Shown: positions 18,809-26,863, numbered from the stretch's first letter. The stretch is DNA of 64,000 nucleotides from DTU052 sp050951725 (GCA_050951725.1 JBMNJO010000015.1:17468-81467), one strand, 5' to 3'. The notes: a model not told the origin generated them from the letters alone. Made by a program: numbers and translations.

Positions 18809-19345
18809 CTAATCGAAGCGGGGCTCGATCAAGCCGAAGTTCCCATCATGGCGGCGGTAAACCACGTTTACCTCCTCCGTTCCGGAATTGAAGAAGACAA
18901 AGAAGCTGTGTCCAAGCAGATTCATCTGCATCACCGCCTCTTCAACATCCATGGGTTTCAAAGCAAATTTCTTGGTCCTTACGATTTTAAACTGTTCGAC
19001 GGCCTCACCTGAAGTTTCCAGTTCCCTTACCAGGCTCTTCCTGAAGCCGATTCCCCGGTAGCGACGATACAGTTTGGTCTTGTACTTATCGATCTGTTTC
19101 TCAAGTTTATCGACCACCAGGTCGATGGAAGAGTACATGTCTTCGGTCTCTTCTTCCCCCCTTAAGATAATACCATTGAGTGGAATGGTCACCTCGACCT
19201 TGTGGCTCTCCCCTTCTACAGACAGGGTTACCTGGGCTACCCTGACGTCCTCGATGAATCTTTCCAGTTTGGACAGCCGCTTTTCGACGTAATCCTTGAG
19301 GGCTTCGGTGACTTCAATGTTTTTTCCTCGAATGTCAAACCTCAA
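18809..19345 (-). CDS. hpf: Ribosome hibernation promoting factor, long form
   Basis: About 178 residues. The N-terminal domain (about 1-100, MRFDIRGKNIEVTEALKDYV, in part) binds the decoding region of the 30S subunit. The C-terminal domain (about 115-178, with MDVEEAVMQMNLLGHSFFVF) dimerises to join two ribosomes into 100S particles. TTG 19345 is preferred to GTG 19354 because AAGGGAG ends eight bases before the TTG and abuts the GTG. Homologue of B. subtilis YvyD, at the same position next to secA. Confidence 0.95.
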   Translation of the reverse strand: MRFDIRGKNIEVTEALKDYVEKRLSKLERFIEDVRVAQVTLSVEGESHKVEVTIPLNGIILRGEEETEDMYSSIDLVVDKLEKQIDKYKTKLYRRYRGIGFRKSLVRELETSGEAVEQFKIVRTKKFALKPMDVEEAVMQMNLLGHSFFVFFNSGTEEVNVVYRRHDGNFGLIEPRFD

Positions 19346-19741
19346 AACGACCACTCCCTTCCCAGTCTGTAATTAGTATATTCTTTTCAGCCGCTGGAAA
19401 ATCCTTTATCCAGAAATAGGTGCTTCCAGGCTTCTCCGGCACTCCTTCCTCGTTCAGGGTGCTTCAAATTCATATAGTATCATTTGACGACAGGGTTTTG
19501 TTGAATCCGGGTGCGCCGGTGTCTAACCCGATCCCACTATCCGTGATCATTAAAGCTGCCCGTATCGACTCCATCGGTCTGGGGGAGTCGCCCAGATATT
19601 GTCAGTTTAGACTATGGCGGTCATAAATAACCTTCTGAAACCTGACGTCTTTTTATTATTTATTGCCCGGTAATAAAAGCATGTATCTTTTAATCGCATT
19701 CTGCCAAAGTCGAATTTAGTCATCTACAGCATCTGATTGGT

Positions 19742-19802
19742 TGTGGATTCTGTGGATAAAGTTGTTGATAACGCATTAAATCAAGGTCCAAACTGTGGGT
19801 AA
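19742..19802 (+). promoter_or_regulatory. Cluster of DnaA-box-like 9-mers
   Basis: One perfect box TGTGGATAA (19751-19759) is flanked by TGTGGATTC (19742-19750) and TGTGGGTAA (19794-19802), with a related GTTGATAA between them. All lie in one orientation within 61 bp and in AT-rich sequence. Occupancy by DnaA is inference. Confidence 0.45.
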
Positions 19803-19856
19803 CTTATTGCGACAAAATATTTCTTGGTATTATTTGTCACACAACGGCGGTTCCTG

Positions 19857-19888
19857 GAAAAAAACAAAAGCCCGGGATCTCCCCGGGC
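19857..19888 (-). terminator. Rho-independent terminator after zinc-ribbon gene
   Basis: The stem GCCCGGG/CCCGGGC with loop GAGAT is followed on the minus strand by TTTTGTTTTTTT. It lies 14 bases past the zinc-ribbon gene. Confidence 0.88.
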
Positions 19889-19901
19889 ATCTATCGCCAT
19901 A

Positions 19902-20183
19902 TTAGTCGCGGTTCTTTACAAAACACTGCTGACAGTAGACTGGGCGATTTGAGACTGGACGGAAAGGGACGGTAGTAATCGCACCACATTCAGCACAAAC
20001 AGACTCATGCATCTCCCGCGGACCCTTCCCCTCGCCGGCTCTGGCTTTGCGCGCGCTCCGGCAGACTTTGCAGCGCTTGGGCTCGTTGGCGAACCCCTTT
20101 TCCGAGTAAAACTCCTGTTCTCCCGCGGAAAAGATAAAATCCTCACCACATTCGCTGCACACCAACACCTTGTCTTCGAACAT
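19902..20183 (-). CDS. Zinc-ribbon domain protein
   Basis: 93 residues from ATG 20183 (MFEDKVLVCSECG); the frame extends 15 codons further upstream. There are four CxxC pairs: CSEC, CKVC, CAEC and CQQC. Together they could bind two zinc ions in two ribbon knuckles separated by a basic K/R-rich linker. It fits the probable zinc-ribbon family found as short stand-alone proteins in Firmicutes. No partner or function is known to me. It is followed by a strong terminator. Confidence 0.75.
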   Translation of the reverse strand: MFEDKVLVCSECGEDFIFSAGEQEFYSEKGFANEPKRCKVCRSARKARAGEGKGPREMHESVCAECGAITTVPFRPVSNRPVYCQQCFVKNRD

Positions 20184-20290
20184 CCCGTAAAATCCCTCAC
20201 TCTTTTTAAGATAGCTGCCAACTATCAAGCAGGCAGCATGTTGATATTATACCCTTTATATACAATTATTAGTAAACTTAAAGGGCGGGC

Positions 20291-20345
20291 TATTTCGGGG
20301 ACACCATACGAAATAGCCGGAGGGACTCCGCATTATTCGTACGTA
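20291..20345. repeat. Degenerate copy of palindromic repeat family B
   Basis: The arm ATTTCGGGGACACCATACG matches family B. The inner part and second arm (ATTATTCGTACGTATT) have diverged. It abuts the end of the hepT-like gene. Confidence 0.6.
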
Positions 20346-20348
20346 TTT

Positions 20349-20750
20349 TTAGCTTCTTAACTCGCTCAGTAATTGCTCAAATTCCTTAATGTAGAGGCTG
20401 GTTATTCTACTGGTTATTTCTTCAGCCATTTCCTCACTGTACACATGGGAAGTCAAATTTCTGTCACTCAGCATGAGCAACCAGTTATTTTCCCGGGTAA
20501 TCAACAATTGGGCATACGCCTCTTTTAGGACTGCTTTGGGTGAGTTTTTATCGGTAATCCCCATATCTTCAAGATAGGCTTTGGTGGCTTTCCACGCCAG
20601 TTCGTATGTAAACTCAAAACGCTGGATAACCCCATCACGCAAAATGCCTTTAATATGCTGGTTCTCATTCTGCCGCAATTCCATCTCGGCTTCCTTCAGA
20701 CGCTGCAAAGCATTGCCGAAATTATGCAATCTCGTCTCCAGCTTGTTCAT
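20349..20750 (-). CDS. HEPN toxin of HepT/HI0074 family
   Basis: 133 residues, all helical, matching the HI0074-type nucleotidyltransferase substrate-binding family (RFEFTYELAWKATKAYLED). The HEPN RNase-type motif RNxxxH appears as RNLTSHVY (about residues 97-104). In studied systems HepT is an RNase toxin neutralised by AMPylation or by binding of the paired MntA nucleotidyltransferase. It overlaps the partner gene by 29 bp. The active motif looks intact, so the module may be functional. Confidence 0.88.
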   Translation of the reverse strand: MNKLETRLHNFGNALQRLKEAEMELRQNENQHIKGILRDGVIQRFEFTYELAWKATKAYLEDMGITDKNSPKAVLKEAYAQLLITRENNWLLMLSDRNLTSHVYSEEMAEEITSRITSLYIKEFEQLLSELRS

Positions 20751-21036
20751 AAAGAATCACCCCATCCCGCACAATGTTGTCGGCCCAACTATGTTGTGTA
20801 TCGAAAAACAGGAGGTCAATTTTTTTTAAGGTCTCGATATCTTCAACCTCGGCAGAAAATCTGGCCTTATCAAGCGGAGACAGATCTTCCGCAAAGACAG
20901 CAATATCATAGTCACTGACCGGCGAATTATCTCCTCGGGCGCGTGAGCCAAACAGTATAACTCTTTTGGCTTTGTACCTTTTCGATATTTGAATTATTTC
21001 TCTCAAGTACGTGATCCAAATTGACCTCAACTCCAT
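20722..21036 (-). CDS. Minimal nucleotidyltransferase antitoxin, MntA type
   Basis: 104 residues with the minimal nucleotidyltransferase signature GSRARGDNSPVSDYDIAVF (GSx10DxD) and a third acidic residue in KIDLLFFD. It is the upstream gene of a two-gene MntA-HepT toxin-antitoxin pair with an overlapping reading frame. The expected action is transfer of AMP to the HEPN toxin, known from family members and not shown here. Confidence 0.88.
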   Translation of the reverse strand: MELRSIWITYLREIIQISKRYKAKRVILFGSRARGDNSPVSDYDIAVFAEDLSPLDKARFSAEVEDIETLKKIDLLFFDTQHSWADNIVRDGVILYEQAGDEIA

Positions 21037-21120
21037 AGGTAATTCCTACGGTCTATATACTAATATTACCAGTATTAGACAATTGAATCAAAATGCCAGC
21101 GCGCCCTCAATTGCCCCCCG

Positions 21121-21589
21121 CTAGTCTTTCTTCACCCGGGAAGCGTCACGGTACGCCCGGACGGCTTGCGCAGTGTTCGCAGGCTGGCGACGATGAGCCC
21201 GGTAAGTGGACAGTCGCGAGTTCATCAGCTGGATAGTCTCTGGCATCCAGGTCAGCGATGTCCTTAAGTACCCCACCCAGCCTGGCGAAAGCCTCGGCCA
21301 GTGACTGGTAGAGCTCATCGCTGACATTACCGCTCATCCCCTTGAGGGTAAACTCCGGCATCCCGAACCGCTGTGCCAGGTCACGTTCGAGGAGGCGGGC
21401 CCTGGCTGTTAAGAGCTGCAGGTCCTCCACCAGCTCGGCCTTCTCCTTGAGGACCACATCCTCGTCAAACTCCGAGCCGACAGGATCTGCTGCCGCCTCC
21501 AGCTGTTGGCGGGCCAAAACCCTCATATTCTGATAAGTCCCTTCCTGCCGTCCCAAATTCTCGATCAAATCCCTAACCGCTGCCTCCAC
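21121..21589 (-). pseudogene. Second FliT/FlgN-like chaperone gene, frameshifted
   Basis: The first reading frame gives about 117 family-like residues (helical, KEKAELVEDLQLLTARARL). It then runs into an unrelated tail. The +1 frame from about 21250 continues naturally as TIQLMNSRLSTYRAHRR through AQAVRAYRDASRVKKD to the stop at 21121. The repaired protein aligns by eye along its whole length with the product of the gene at 21873-22322. This indicates tandem paralogues of the flagellar chaperone FliT, the second broken by one indel. The break could also be a sequencing error. Confidence 0.6.
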
Positions 21590-21872
21590 TGCTGCCTCCT
21601 CCTGACCCGGTCATTTTGACAAAAACACACTCCAACCGAAGAATGCGAAATTCTCCTGTTTAACGCCTCGCGAATTGTCACTTTACACATAAAATATAAC
21701 CTATAAAAATTATAACCTCAGAACATATCTGAGGCATAACTGCAACTATGTATTTCCGCCATCTTAAGACAGGTCAATCGTCTATGCTATCCCGACAACT
21801 TGCATTCTCACGCGCCGTTGGTCGGGCCTTATGGTTATTACTCTCTATCAACACCTACTGCGAAGGCCTTAT

Positions 21873-22322
21873 CTATTTCTTCTTATCGACAAACCAGGGT
21901 TCATATGCGCCCTGACCCTGACTGTAAGCATCAGCAGCCTGGCGATTAACCCGGGTCTGTTTGATGCGTGCCGCCAGTTCAGTGGATTTCCCCTTTAATA
22001 ACTGCAGACAGGCCTCATCGTTCCGCCGGATGGCCTCCATTACACCTATCAATTCAGCATTTGTTACCGGCTCCACACCACCTGCGGCAGTTGGCAATGG
22101 GGGAGCATCCCCGCCAGAAGCCAGCAACGAATTCAGGTGGTCAATCTCATCCATCAGAGTCTGCCGTTGGCTGACCAGTTCCATAAATCCGGTCAAATCT
22201 GCCGTCTCCAGGTCCTCCCGCTGGCAGAACTCCAGCTGGTGGCGGGAAATCGCCAGCATCCCCCGGAACAGACTCTCCCGCTTAATCAAAGCTTCATCCA
22301 AAGAATCATCCCCGTTCTCCAT
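21873..22322 (-). CDS. FliT-like flagellar export chaperone
   Basis: 149 residues, mainly helical with a glycine/proline-rich middle (GGDAPPLPTAAGG). It lies two bases after fliS, where B. subtilis has fliT, the chaperone of the filament cap FliD. Sequence conservation of such chaperones is low, so the call rests on size, helicity and position. A diverged tandem copy follows at 21121-21589. Confidence 0.6.
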   Translation of the reverse strand: MENGDDSLDEALIKRESLFRGMLAISRHQLEFCQREDLETADLTGFMELVSQRQTLMDEIDHLNSLLASGGDAPPLPTAAGGVEPVTNAELIGVMEAIRRNDEACLQLLKGKSTELAARIKQTRVNRQAADAYSQGQGAYEPWFVDKKK

Positions 22323-22324
22323 GC

Positions 22325-22753
22325 CTATCCCTGCACATTTATACCGCTGCTGCCTCCAGCCGCCACCCGTGGCGCTGTGCTCGAAGTCTTGTTCAGCGCT
22401 TCCTGCCAGGTATCGCGGAGCTCAATAAGAAACCCCCGTACCTCATTTATTATCTCCACATCCTTGCGGGCATTAGCTTCCACCAGGCGGCGATGCAAAT
22501 ACTCATATAGTGCCAGCAGCTTCCCTGAGATTTCATAGTCCATATTCAAGGTACACATGAACTCGGTGATTATATCCTGGGCCCTGACCAGTCTATTATG
22601 AGCGGTCTCAAAATCCTTCTCGGCAATTCTCTGAATCGCGGTGTCCAGGTCCCTGATAGCGCCATTGTAAAGCATCAGAAGAAGCTTTCCCGGGCTGGCG
22701 GTTTCCACTGCTGAATTCTTATAGCTCGCATAAACCTGCGCTTTTATACTCAT
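22325..22753 (-). CDS. fliS: Flagellar export chaperone FliS
   Basis: 142 residues. The N-terminal signature YKNSAVETASPGKLLLMLYNGAIRDL (shown in part) and a helical bundle match FliS, which binds the flagellin C-terminus and prevents premature polymerisation in the cytoplasm. The C-terminus carries a short A/G/S-rich tail. It sits between flaG and the fliT-like gene. Confidence 0.94.
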   Translation of the reverse strand: MSIKAQVYASYKNSAVETASPGKLLLMLYNGAIRDLDTAIQRIAEKDFETAHNRLVRAQDIITEFMCTLNMDYEISGKLLALYEYLHRRLVEANARKDVEIINEVRGFLIELRDTWQEALNKTSSTAPRVAAGGSSGINVQG

Positions 22754-22782
22754 ATAACTATCCCTCCCTGTCTGCCACTGAA

Positions 22783-23214
22783 CTAGACCAATTCATTGAC
22801 CAAAACCCCGACCATATCATGAAGGTTGTTGAGCATCTCTTTAATCTGAGCCGCTATGTTCAGCATCTGCTCGGGAGGAATCTCCCGGATCACCTCTTTG
22901 GTCTCGCTGTCCACCACTTTGACCTGGACCTGTCCGCTGTCCTCGTGAACTCTGAACTGCAGGCCAAAACTCCCGACTTCCATTGCCCGGTTCAGAATCT
23001 CCGCCGCCGAATCCAGCTGCTCTCGACTCACCTGACCCGGAGATCCCTTGTCAAGTGCCTCCCGGGACTTATCGTCCCTCACCCTCTCCCCGGCATTCTG
23101 CCCGGTCGCCACGTCCCTGCTGGGGTTAAATTCTAACGCCTTCCCTGGCCCTTCAACCCGCACATCGTCTCCCCCCTGCAATTTGATAATCGCCGGCATC
23201 CTTGCCCTAACCAT
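22783..23214 (-). CDS. flaG: FlaG family flagellar protein
   Basis: 143 residues. A disordered, charged N-terminal half is followed by the conserved FlaG domain (about 65-140, with VKVVDSETKEVIREIPPEQML). FlaG proteins affect filament length in several bacteria. A later ATG (23199) follows AGGG at a better distance and may be the real start. It opens the flaG-fliS-fliT unit. Confidence 0.88.
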   Translation of the reverse strand: MVRARMPAIIKLQGGDDVRVEGPGKALEFNPSRDVATGQNAGERVRDDKSREALDKGSPGQVSREQLDSAAEILNRAMEVGSFGLQFRVHEDSGQVQVKVVDSETKEVIREIPPEQMLNIAAQIKEMLNNLHDMVGVLVNELV

Positions 23215-23267
23215 ATTATCGAGAGTTGATGCCGGCGACTTTAGTAAATTGTTGTAAGACAGGATAC

Positions 23268-23298
23268 TTGATCTGCCTCTCAGATATTTTGATAAAAT
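23268..23298 (+). promoter_or_regulatory. Candidate promoter of the antitoxin gene
   Basis: TTGATC (23268-23273) is separated by 17 bases from GATAAA, or 19 from TAAAAT, placed 35-40 bases before the antitoxin ATG. The spacing is only roughly canonical. Confidence 0.35.
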
Positions 23299-23331
23299 AT
23301 AGCTGTAAATATGGATAAGGAGGGATGCAAG

Positions 23332-23604
23332 ATGCCAAATATCAGACCTATCTCGGACTTAAGAAACAACGCGAATGAGATCTCCGAGTTTTGCCGCCAG
23401 CACGGCGAGCCGGTATTCATAACAAAAAACGGGGTTGGCGATATGGTTGTTATGAGCATTGAAACTTACGAGCGGCAACAGGCGTTGGTGAATCTTTATA
23501 CTAAACTGGCGGAAGCGGAAGAAGAGATAGCTAACGGCGCCCAGGGTGAGGACTTTTTTGAGGTGGCAAAACAGCTCAGGAATACCATACATGGGCAAGT
23601 ATAA
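23332..23604 (+). CDS. Type II antitoxin, Phd/YefM family
   Basis: 90 residues from ATG 23332, which follows AAGGAGG by eight bases. The N-terminal DNA-binding and dimer domain is typical: IRPISDLRNNANEISEFC, then GEPVFITKNGVGDMVVMS. The C-terminal tail normally wraps the toxin. It is one of two genes in this window on the plus strand and overlaps the toxin start by 14 bp. The antitoxin is intact although the toxin is broken. Confidence 0.9.
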   Translation: MPNIRPISDLRNNANEISEFCRQHGEPVFITKNGVGDMVVMSIETYERQQALVNLYTKLAEAEEEIANGAQGEDFFEVAKQLRNTIHGQV

Positions 23605-23906
23605 GTTCAAGACATACCCCTCTGCCAAACGTGACCTGAAAGCTATTATCAGCCACCTTAACACACTGTCCCCCCGGCAGCTACGAACTATTACGACCTG
23701 ATAGTTGAGAAAATTGGCAGCCTGTCCGAAATGCCAGAACGATGTCCGTTCGCCCGGGATGTCATCCTGAAAGGTAAAGGTTACCGTTACCTGATCGTAA
23801 AAAGTTACTTGGTTTTTTTGTTATTAAAGATGATACGGTGCAGATACGGCGCATTATTTACGGCAAACGCGGTTATCTGGATTACTGGGACCAACTTTCT
23901 GAATAA
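23591..23906 (+). pseudogene. RelE/ParE family toxin, broken by two frameshifts
   Basis: ATG 23591 starts MGKYKFKTYPSAKRDLKAI, the usual RelE/ParE beginning. The frame then fails at a run of six C (23670-23675) and again at a run of seven T (23813-23819). Adding one base at each run restores a continuous protein with YYDLIVEKIGSLSEMPERC, then YRYLIVKSYLVFFVIKDD, then IIYGKRGYLDYWDQLSE and a stop at 23906. Both breaks are in homopolymers, so real decay, phase variation and sequencing error are all possible. Confidence 0.78.
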
Positions 23907-23924
23907 CCCATCCTTTTAGCCTTA

Positions 23925-24122
23925 TTATGCTGTAATGTCCAACCTCACTCCCAGATGAGGGTTAACCGCTTGTTCCATAACCGTAGTCGAAGCAGCCAAT
24001 ATTTCCTTTAACATATCGGCGTTCTCCCGACTGCTGTCCATTGCCATTTTCAGTACCGCAGTTCCAACCTCCTGCTGTAGCTGAACCTGTTTCAAGTTAA
24101 TTGACAGAGCAGCGATGTCCAT
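23925..24122 (-). CDS. YjfB-like putative motility protein
   Basis: 65 residues, MDIAALSINLKQVQLQQ... ending NPHLGVRLDITA, which matches the small YjfB family found beside flagellar genes in Firmicutes. It is predicted to be helical and its function is unknown. It lies in the stretch between hag and flaG, convergent with the toxin remnant. Confidence 0.8.
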   Translation of the reverse strand: MDIAALSINLKQVQLQQEVGTAVLKMAMDSSRENADMLKEILAASTTVMEQAVNPHLGVRLDITA

Positions 24123-24154
24123 ATAATCACCTGCTTTTCAAAGATTTCAATCAG

Positions 24155-24548
24155 TTAGTTCTTAATCAATATTGCCATGTAAGCCATAGTGGTGTAGCCG
24201 TTGTCCTTCAGTAACCTAAAGGCATACTGCAGATACTGCTGGTTGTGTTCCACCGTTTTGGCGAAGGATTGGATCAGCTTGATTACCAGTTCATCAGTAA
24301 GGCCCTGGTGAAAGGCAGCCATGCCGATAAGATGCATCTTGATCAGGGCATAGTGAACGATCATCATCACGTAGTTGTCAAAGAGGCTTTTCTCGCCGCT
24401 GAATGGGAACAGGTTTCTAAAGACATGGTTCACCAGGTAGTTTTCGAGAATATACTCGTGATCCGCCATAAACGGGCGGAAGTACTTCTCTTCGGCCTCC
24501 TGGTAGCGGACAGCAATCTCCTCTACCGTAGCCTCCCTGGTGTACTGA
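24155..24548 (-). pseudogene. Remnant of flagellin lysine-N-methylase (FliB-like), C-terminal part only
   Basis: The last about 130 codons of a FliB-like protein are recognisable: EATVEEIAVRYQEAEEKYF, FMADHEYILENYLVNHVF, then HYALIKMHLIGMAAFH and IKLIQSFAKTVEHN, to the stop at 24155. The N-terminal two thirds, including the cysteine cluster expected in the family, are missing, and a stop codon lies just upstream. FliB methylates surface lysines of flagellin and normally sits near hag. A complete copy elsewhere cannot be excluded. Confidence 0.65.
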
Positions 24549-24559
24549 ATCCCGTGTAA

Positions 24560-24928
24560 TTATATTGCTGCTCTGGGTCCGTAATACTGTTCCAGCTCGG
24601 TTTTCCATAAATCAAAGCCCGGCACAACTTCATTCTCCAATGCTCTAACTACCCGAGTCCAGTCCGCCATTTCATAGGCCGTAACCAGTTCAGATAGACC
24701 GCTCTGGATTCTTTCGTTATGATCAGCAAAACACTGTGCGTAGGTTTCTTCTTTCCCAAATTGAAGAGCTTGCTGTATGGATATAAATGCCAGTGTAAAA
24801 TCTTGAAGAAGAGGGAGCGTCTCTTCAAATTTGCCCTCTGCAAACCTTGAACGGATATACTCGATCCCGGTTTGCATAGTTGCAGCAAGGTCGAGAGACT
24901 TTTGTATTACCTCGTGATTATAACTCAT
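24560..24928 (-). CDS. Unknown helical protein in flagellar cluster
   Basis: 122 residues, acidic and predicted to be almost all alpha-helical, with no signal peptide or membrane segment. I do not recognise the family. It lies directly downstream of the hag terminator and upstream of the FliB remnant. Its length and helical bundle character resemble small flagellar chaperones, but there is no sequence motif to prove it. Confidence 0.6.
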   Translation of the reverse strand: MSYNHEVIQKSLDLAATMQTGIEYIRSRFAEGKFEETLPLLQDFTLAFISIQQALQFGKEETYAQCFADHNERIQSGLSELVTAYEMADWTRVVRALENEVVPGFDLWKTELEQYYGPRAAI

Positions 24929-24980
24929 CCGCGGTCTCCTTTAACTAATAAAATGGAACAAATCTGAAGTCAGCGGAATT

Positions 24981-25010
24981 AAAAGAGACCCCGGTTGACC
25001 AGGGTCTCTT
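24981..25010 (-). terminator. Rho-independent terminator of flagellin gene
   Basis: The stem AAGAGACCC(C)/GGGTCTCTT is followed on the minus strand by TTAATT, ending 16 bases past the hag stop. It is a strong stem with a short tail. Confidence 0.8.
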
Positions 25011-25025
25011 CGCAATCTGGTATGA

Positions 25026-26699
25026 TTACCGGCCAAGGAGCTGGAGAACTGCCTGCGGCTGCTGGTTGGCCTGCGCCAGCATCGCGGTAGCAGCCTGGGA
25101 GAGGATGTTCATCTTGGTGAACTCCATCATTTCCTTGGCCATGTCAACGTCGCGAATACGGGATTCGGCAGCCGCCAGGTTCTCGCTTGAAGTTCCCAGG
25201 TTATTGATAGTGTGCTCCAAGCGGTTTTGGAAAGCACCCAGTGAAGAACGCTGAGAAGATACCTGTTCAATTGCGCTTTGGATTACGGTGATCGCTTCTT
25301 CTGCACCTTCACGGGTAGAAAGATCGATGTCAGCTAACCCTAAGGCTGCGGTGCGCATATCCTCAATGGTTACCTGCATATTTTGGGTCTGGTTAGCGCC
25401 GATCTGGAACTTAACACCGCCACCCTGGCTGGCACTGCTTTGATTTGCAAGGCCTAGCAGTTGAGCTGCCTCACTGTTATCAAATTTAATGCTGCTTGTA
25501 GCTTTGGCTGAACCACTTTCAACTACAAGTGCTCCGTCTTTTACCGTTACCGAAACAGCTGCGATTTGTCTGTCAGTTGGGACAGTTTTATTGTAGTCGT
25601 CAATTGTCTTATTAATGTCTTTTGCGAGGTCAGTGGCTAATTGATCCATGCTTTTGCTAGCTTCGTACTCCGTTATTGCATCCTCACCAACGGTAGCTAA
25701 CGTAACCGTGATTTCAGTTCCATCAATTGTCAGGTTAATAGTGTCAGTTGCATTAATTGCCGTTACCGCTGCGGCCCCTGCTGCACTAAATACACCTTCA
25801 CTACCCGTTGCATTGATCGTACCAGTACCAGTACCTGCTGCTGTTAGGCCTAGTCCCTTAGATGCGCCATTATCAATAATATCTACCGTCGATGTTGCGC
25901 CCACTGTGCCGGATGTGATGCTGATTTCTCCGTTTTCGTCTAAACTCGCCTTAACCGAAACGTTAGCAATGTTTGTTCCATTAGCTTTGTTGTAATCGGC
26001 AATCGCTTTATTAATATCCTCCTGCAATTGAGCAGCCACATCTTTGGTGATGACTTTGGTACCACTCGAGCCGTCATCAACCTCGAAAGCTTTATAAGTG
26101 TCAGCGTCAATTGCAACGTTAATATTTGCACCGTCGATCTTTAGTTTAAGATCGCCATCAGCTGGGTCAAAAGCTTCGGCATCAACGGCAGCTACACTTT
26201 TAGCGGTTGCCGCAGTCTCCTTCCCAAGTGCAGAACTAATAACGGCTGCATTGTCCGTTCCGGCTACTGTTCTTGCACCAAGAGAACCATCAATTAGCTT
26301 CTGGGTGTTGAATTCGGTGGTATTGCCGATACGGTCAATTTCTTCCTTCAATTGCTGAATCTCTGCCTGGATTTCGTTGCGGTCAATATCAGTATTGGTG
26401 TCACTGCTGGACTGAACTGCCAGTTCCCTCATTCTCTGGAGAATGGCGTGGGTTTCGTTCAATGCACCTTCAGCAGTTTGGATCATAGAAATAGCATCCT
26501 GGGCGTTACGGCTGGCTTGTTCCAGCCCACGGATCTGGCCGCGCATTTTCTCGGAAATTGCCAAGCCGGCAGCATCATCACCAGCCCGGTTAATCCGTAA
26601 TCCAGATGAGAGTTTTTCCAATGACTTGTTGCTCAACGCGCTGTTAGCGCTTAGCTGACGGTAGGTGTTCAGAGATGCAATATTGTGGTTAATCCTCAT
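25026..26699 (-). CDS. hag: Flagellin
   Basis: 557 residues. The conserved D0/D1 N-terminus (MRINHNIASLNTYRQLSANS to about 145) and C-terminus (about 450-557, ending QPQAVLQLLGR) flank a large variable region of about 300 residues rich in A, T, D and G. The middle has repeated motifs around D-NKAIADYNK and DINKTIDDYNK, suggesting an internal duplication of a surface domain. It uses more A/T-rich codons than the ends. The leader carries a CsrA-type hairpin, and a sigma-D-like -10 box lies about 165 bp upstream. FliW and CsrA are encoded 2 kb upstream. Confidence 0.97.
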   Translation of the reverse strand: MRINHNIASLNTYRQLSANSALSNKSLEKLSSGLRINRAGDDAAGLAISEKMRGQIRGLEQASRNAQDAISMIQTAEGALNETHAILQRMRELAVQSSSDTNTDIDRNEIQAEIQQLKEEIDRIGNTTEFNTQKLIDGSLGARTVAGTDNAAVISSALGKETAATAKSVAAVDAEAFDPADGDLKLKIDGANINVAIDADTYKAFEVDDGSSGTKVITKDVAAQLQEDINKAIADYNKANGTNIANVSVKASLDENGEISITSGTVGATSTVDIIDNGASKGLGLTAAGTGTGTINATGSEGVFSAAGAAAVTAINATDTINLTIDGTEITVTLATVGEDAITEYEASKSMDQLATDLAKDINKTIDDYNKTVPTDRQIAAVSVTVKDGALVVESGSAKATSSIKFDNSEAAQLLGLANQSSASQGGGVKFQIGANQTQNMQVTIEDMRTAALGLADIDLSTREGAEEAITVIQSAIEQVSSQRSSLGAFQNRLEHTINNLGTSSENLAAAESRIRDVDMAKEMMEFTKMNILSQAATAMLAQANQQPQAVLQLLGR

Positions 26700-26707
26700 T
26701 AAGATAA

Positions 26708-26743
26708 CCTCCTTGTTTCGTTTTTGGAAGCCTCCATGCTTCC
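26708..26743 (-). promoter_or_regulatory. CsrA-type binding sites in the hag leader
   Basis: In the hag mRNA a hairpin GGAAGC-AUGGAG-GCUUCC (26726-26743) exposes a GGA in its loop. Ten bases later the ribosome binding site AAGGAGG (26708-26714) provides a second GGA. Paired GGA sites of this layout are how CsrA represses hag translation in B. subtilis. csrA and fliW are both encoded nearby. Confidence 0.8.
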
Positions 26744-26863
26744 ATATTTTTTATGAAACTATGCTCTTCTCGACCTGATCCCACTACCCTCCTTTCACGG
26801 AATCATTTTGCTATGTTTACCTAAAATGTTTATCGAAATTCAGCTGTTTAGCAGTGACTTTGT

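Larger units (their letters stand above)
19346..19901. other. Intergenic region upstream of hpf with DnaA-box-like cluster
   Basis: A 556-bp gap, the largest in the conserved backbone. It holds three DnaA-box-like 9-mers at 19742-19802 (described separately), the terminator at 19857-19888 and an otherwise non-coding leader for hpf. I could not define a convincing hpf promoter. Confidence 0.5.

Noticed and set aside
19742..19802. Chromosomal replication origin
   Set aside because: Only three boxes, no dnaA/dnaN/gyr genes nearby and no clear unwinding element, so I keep it as a box cluster only.
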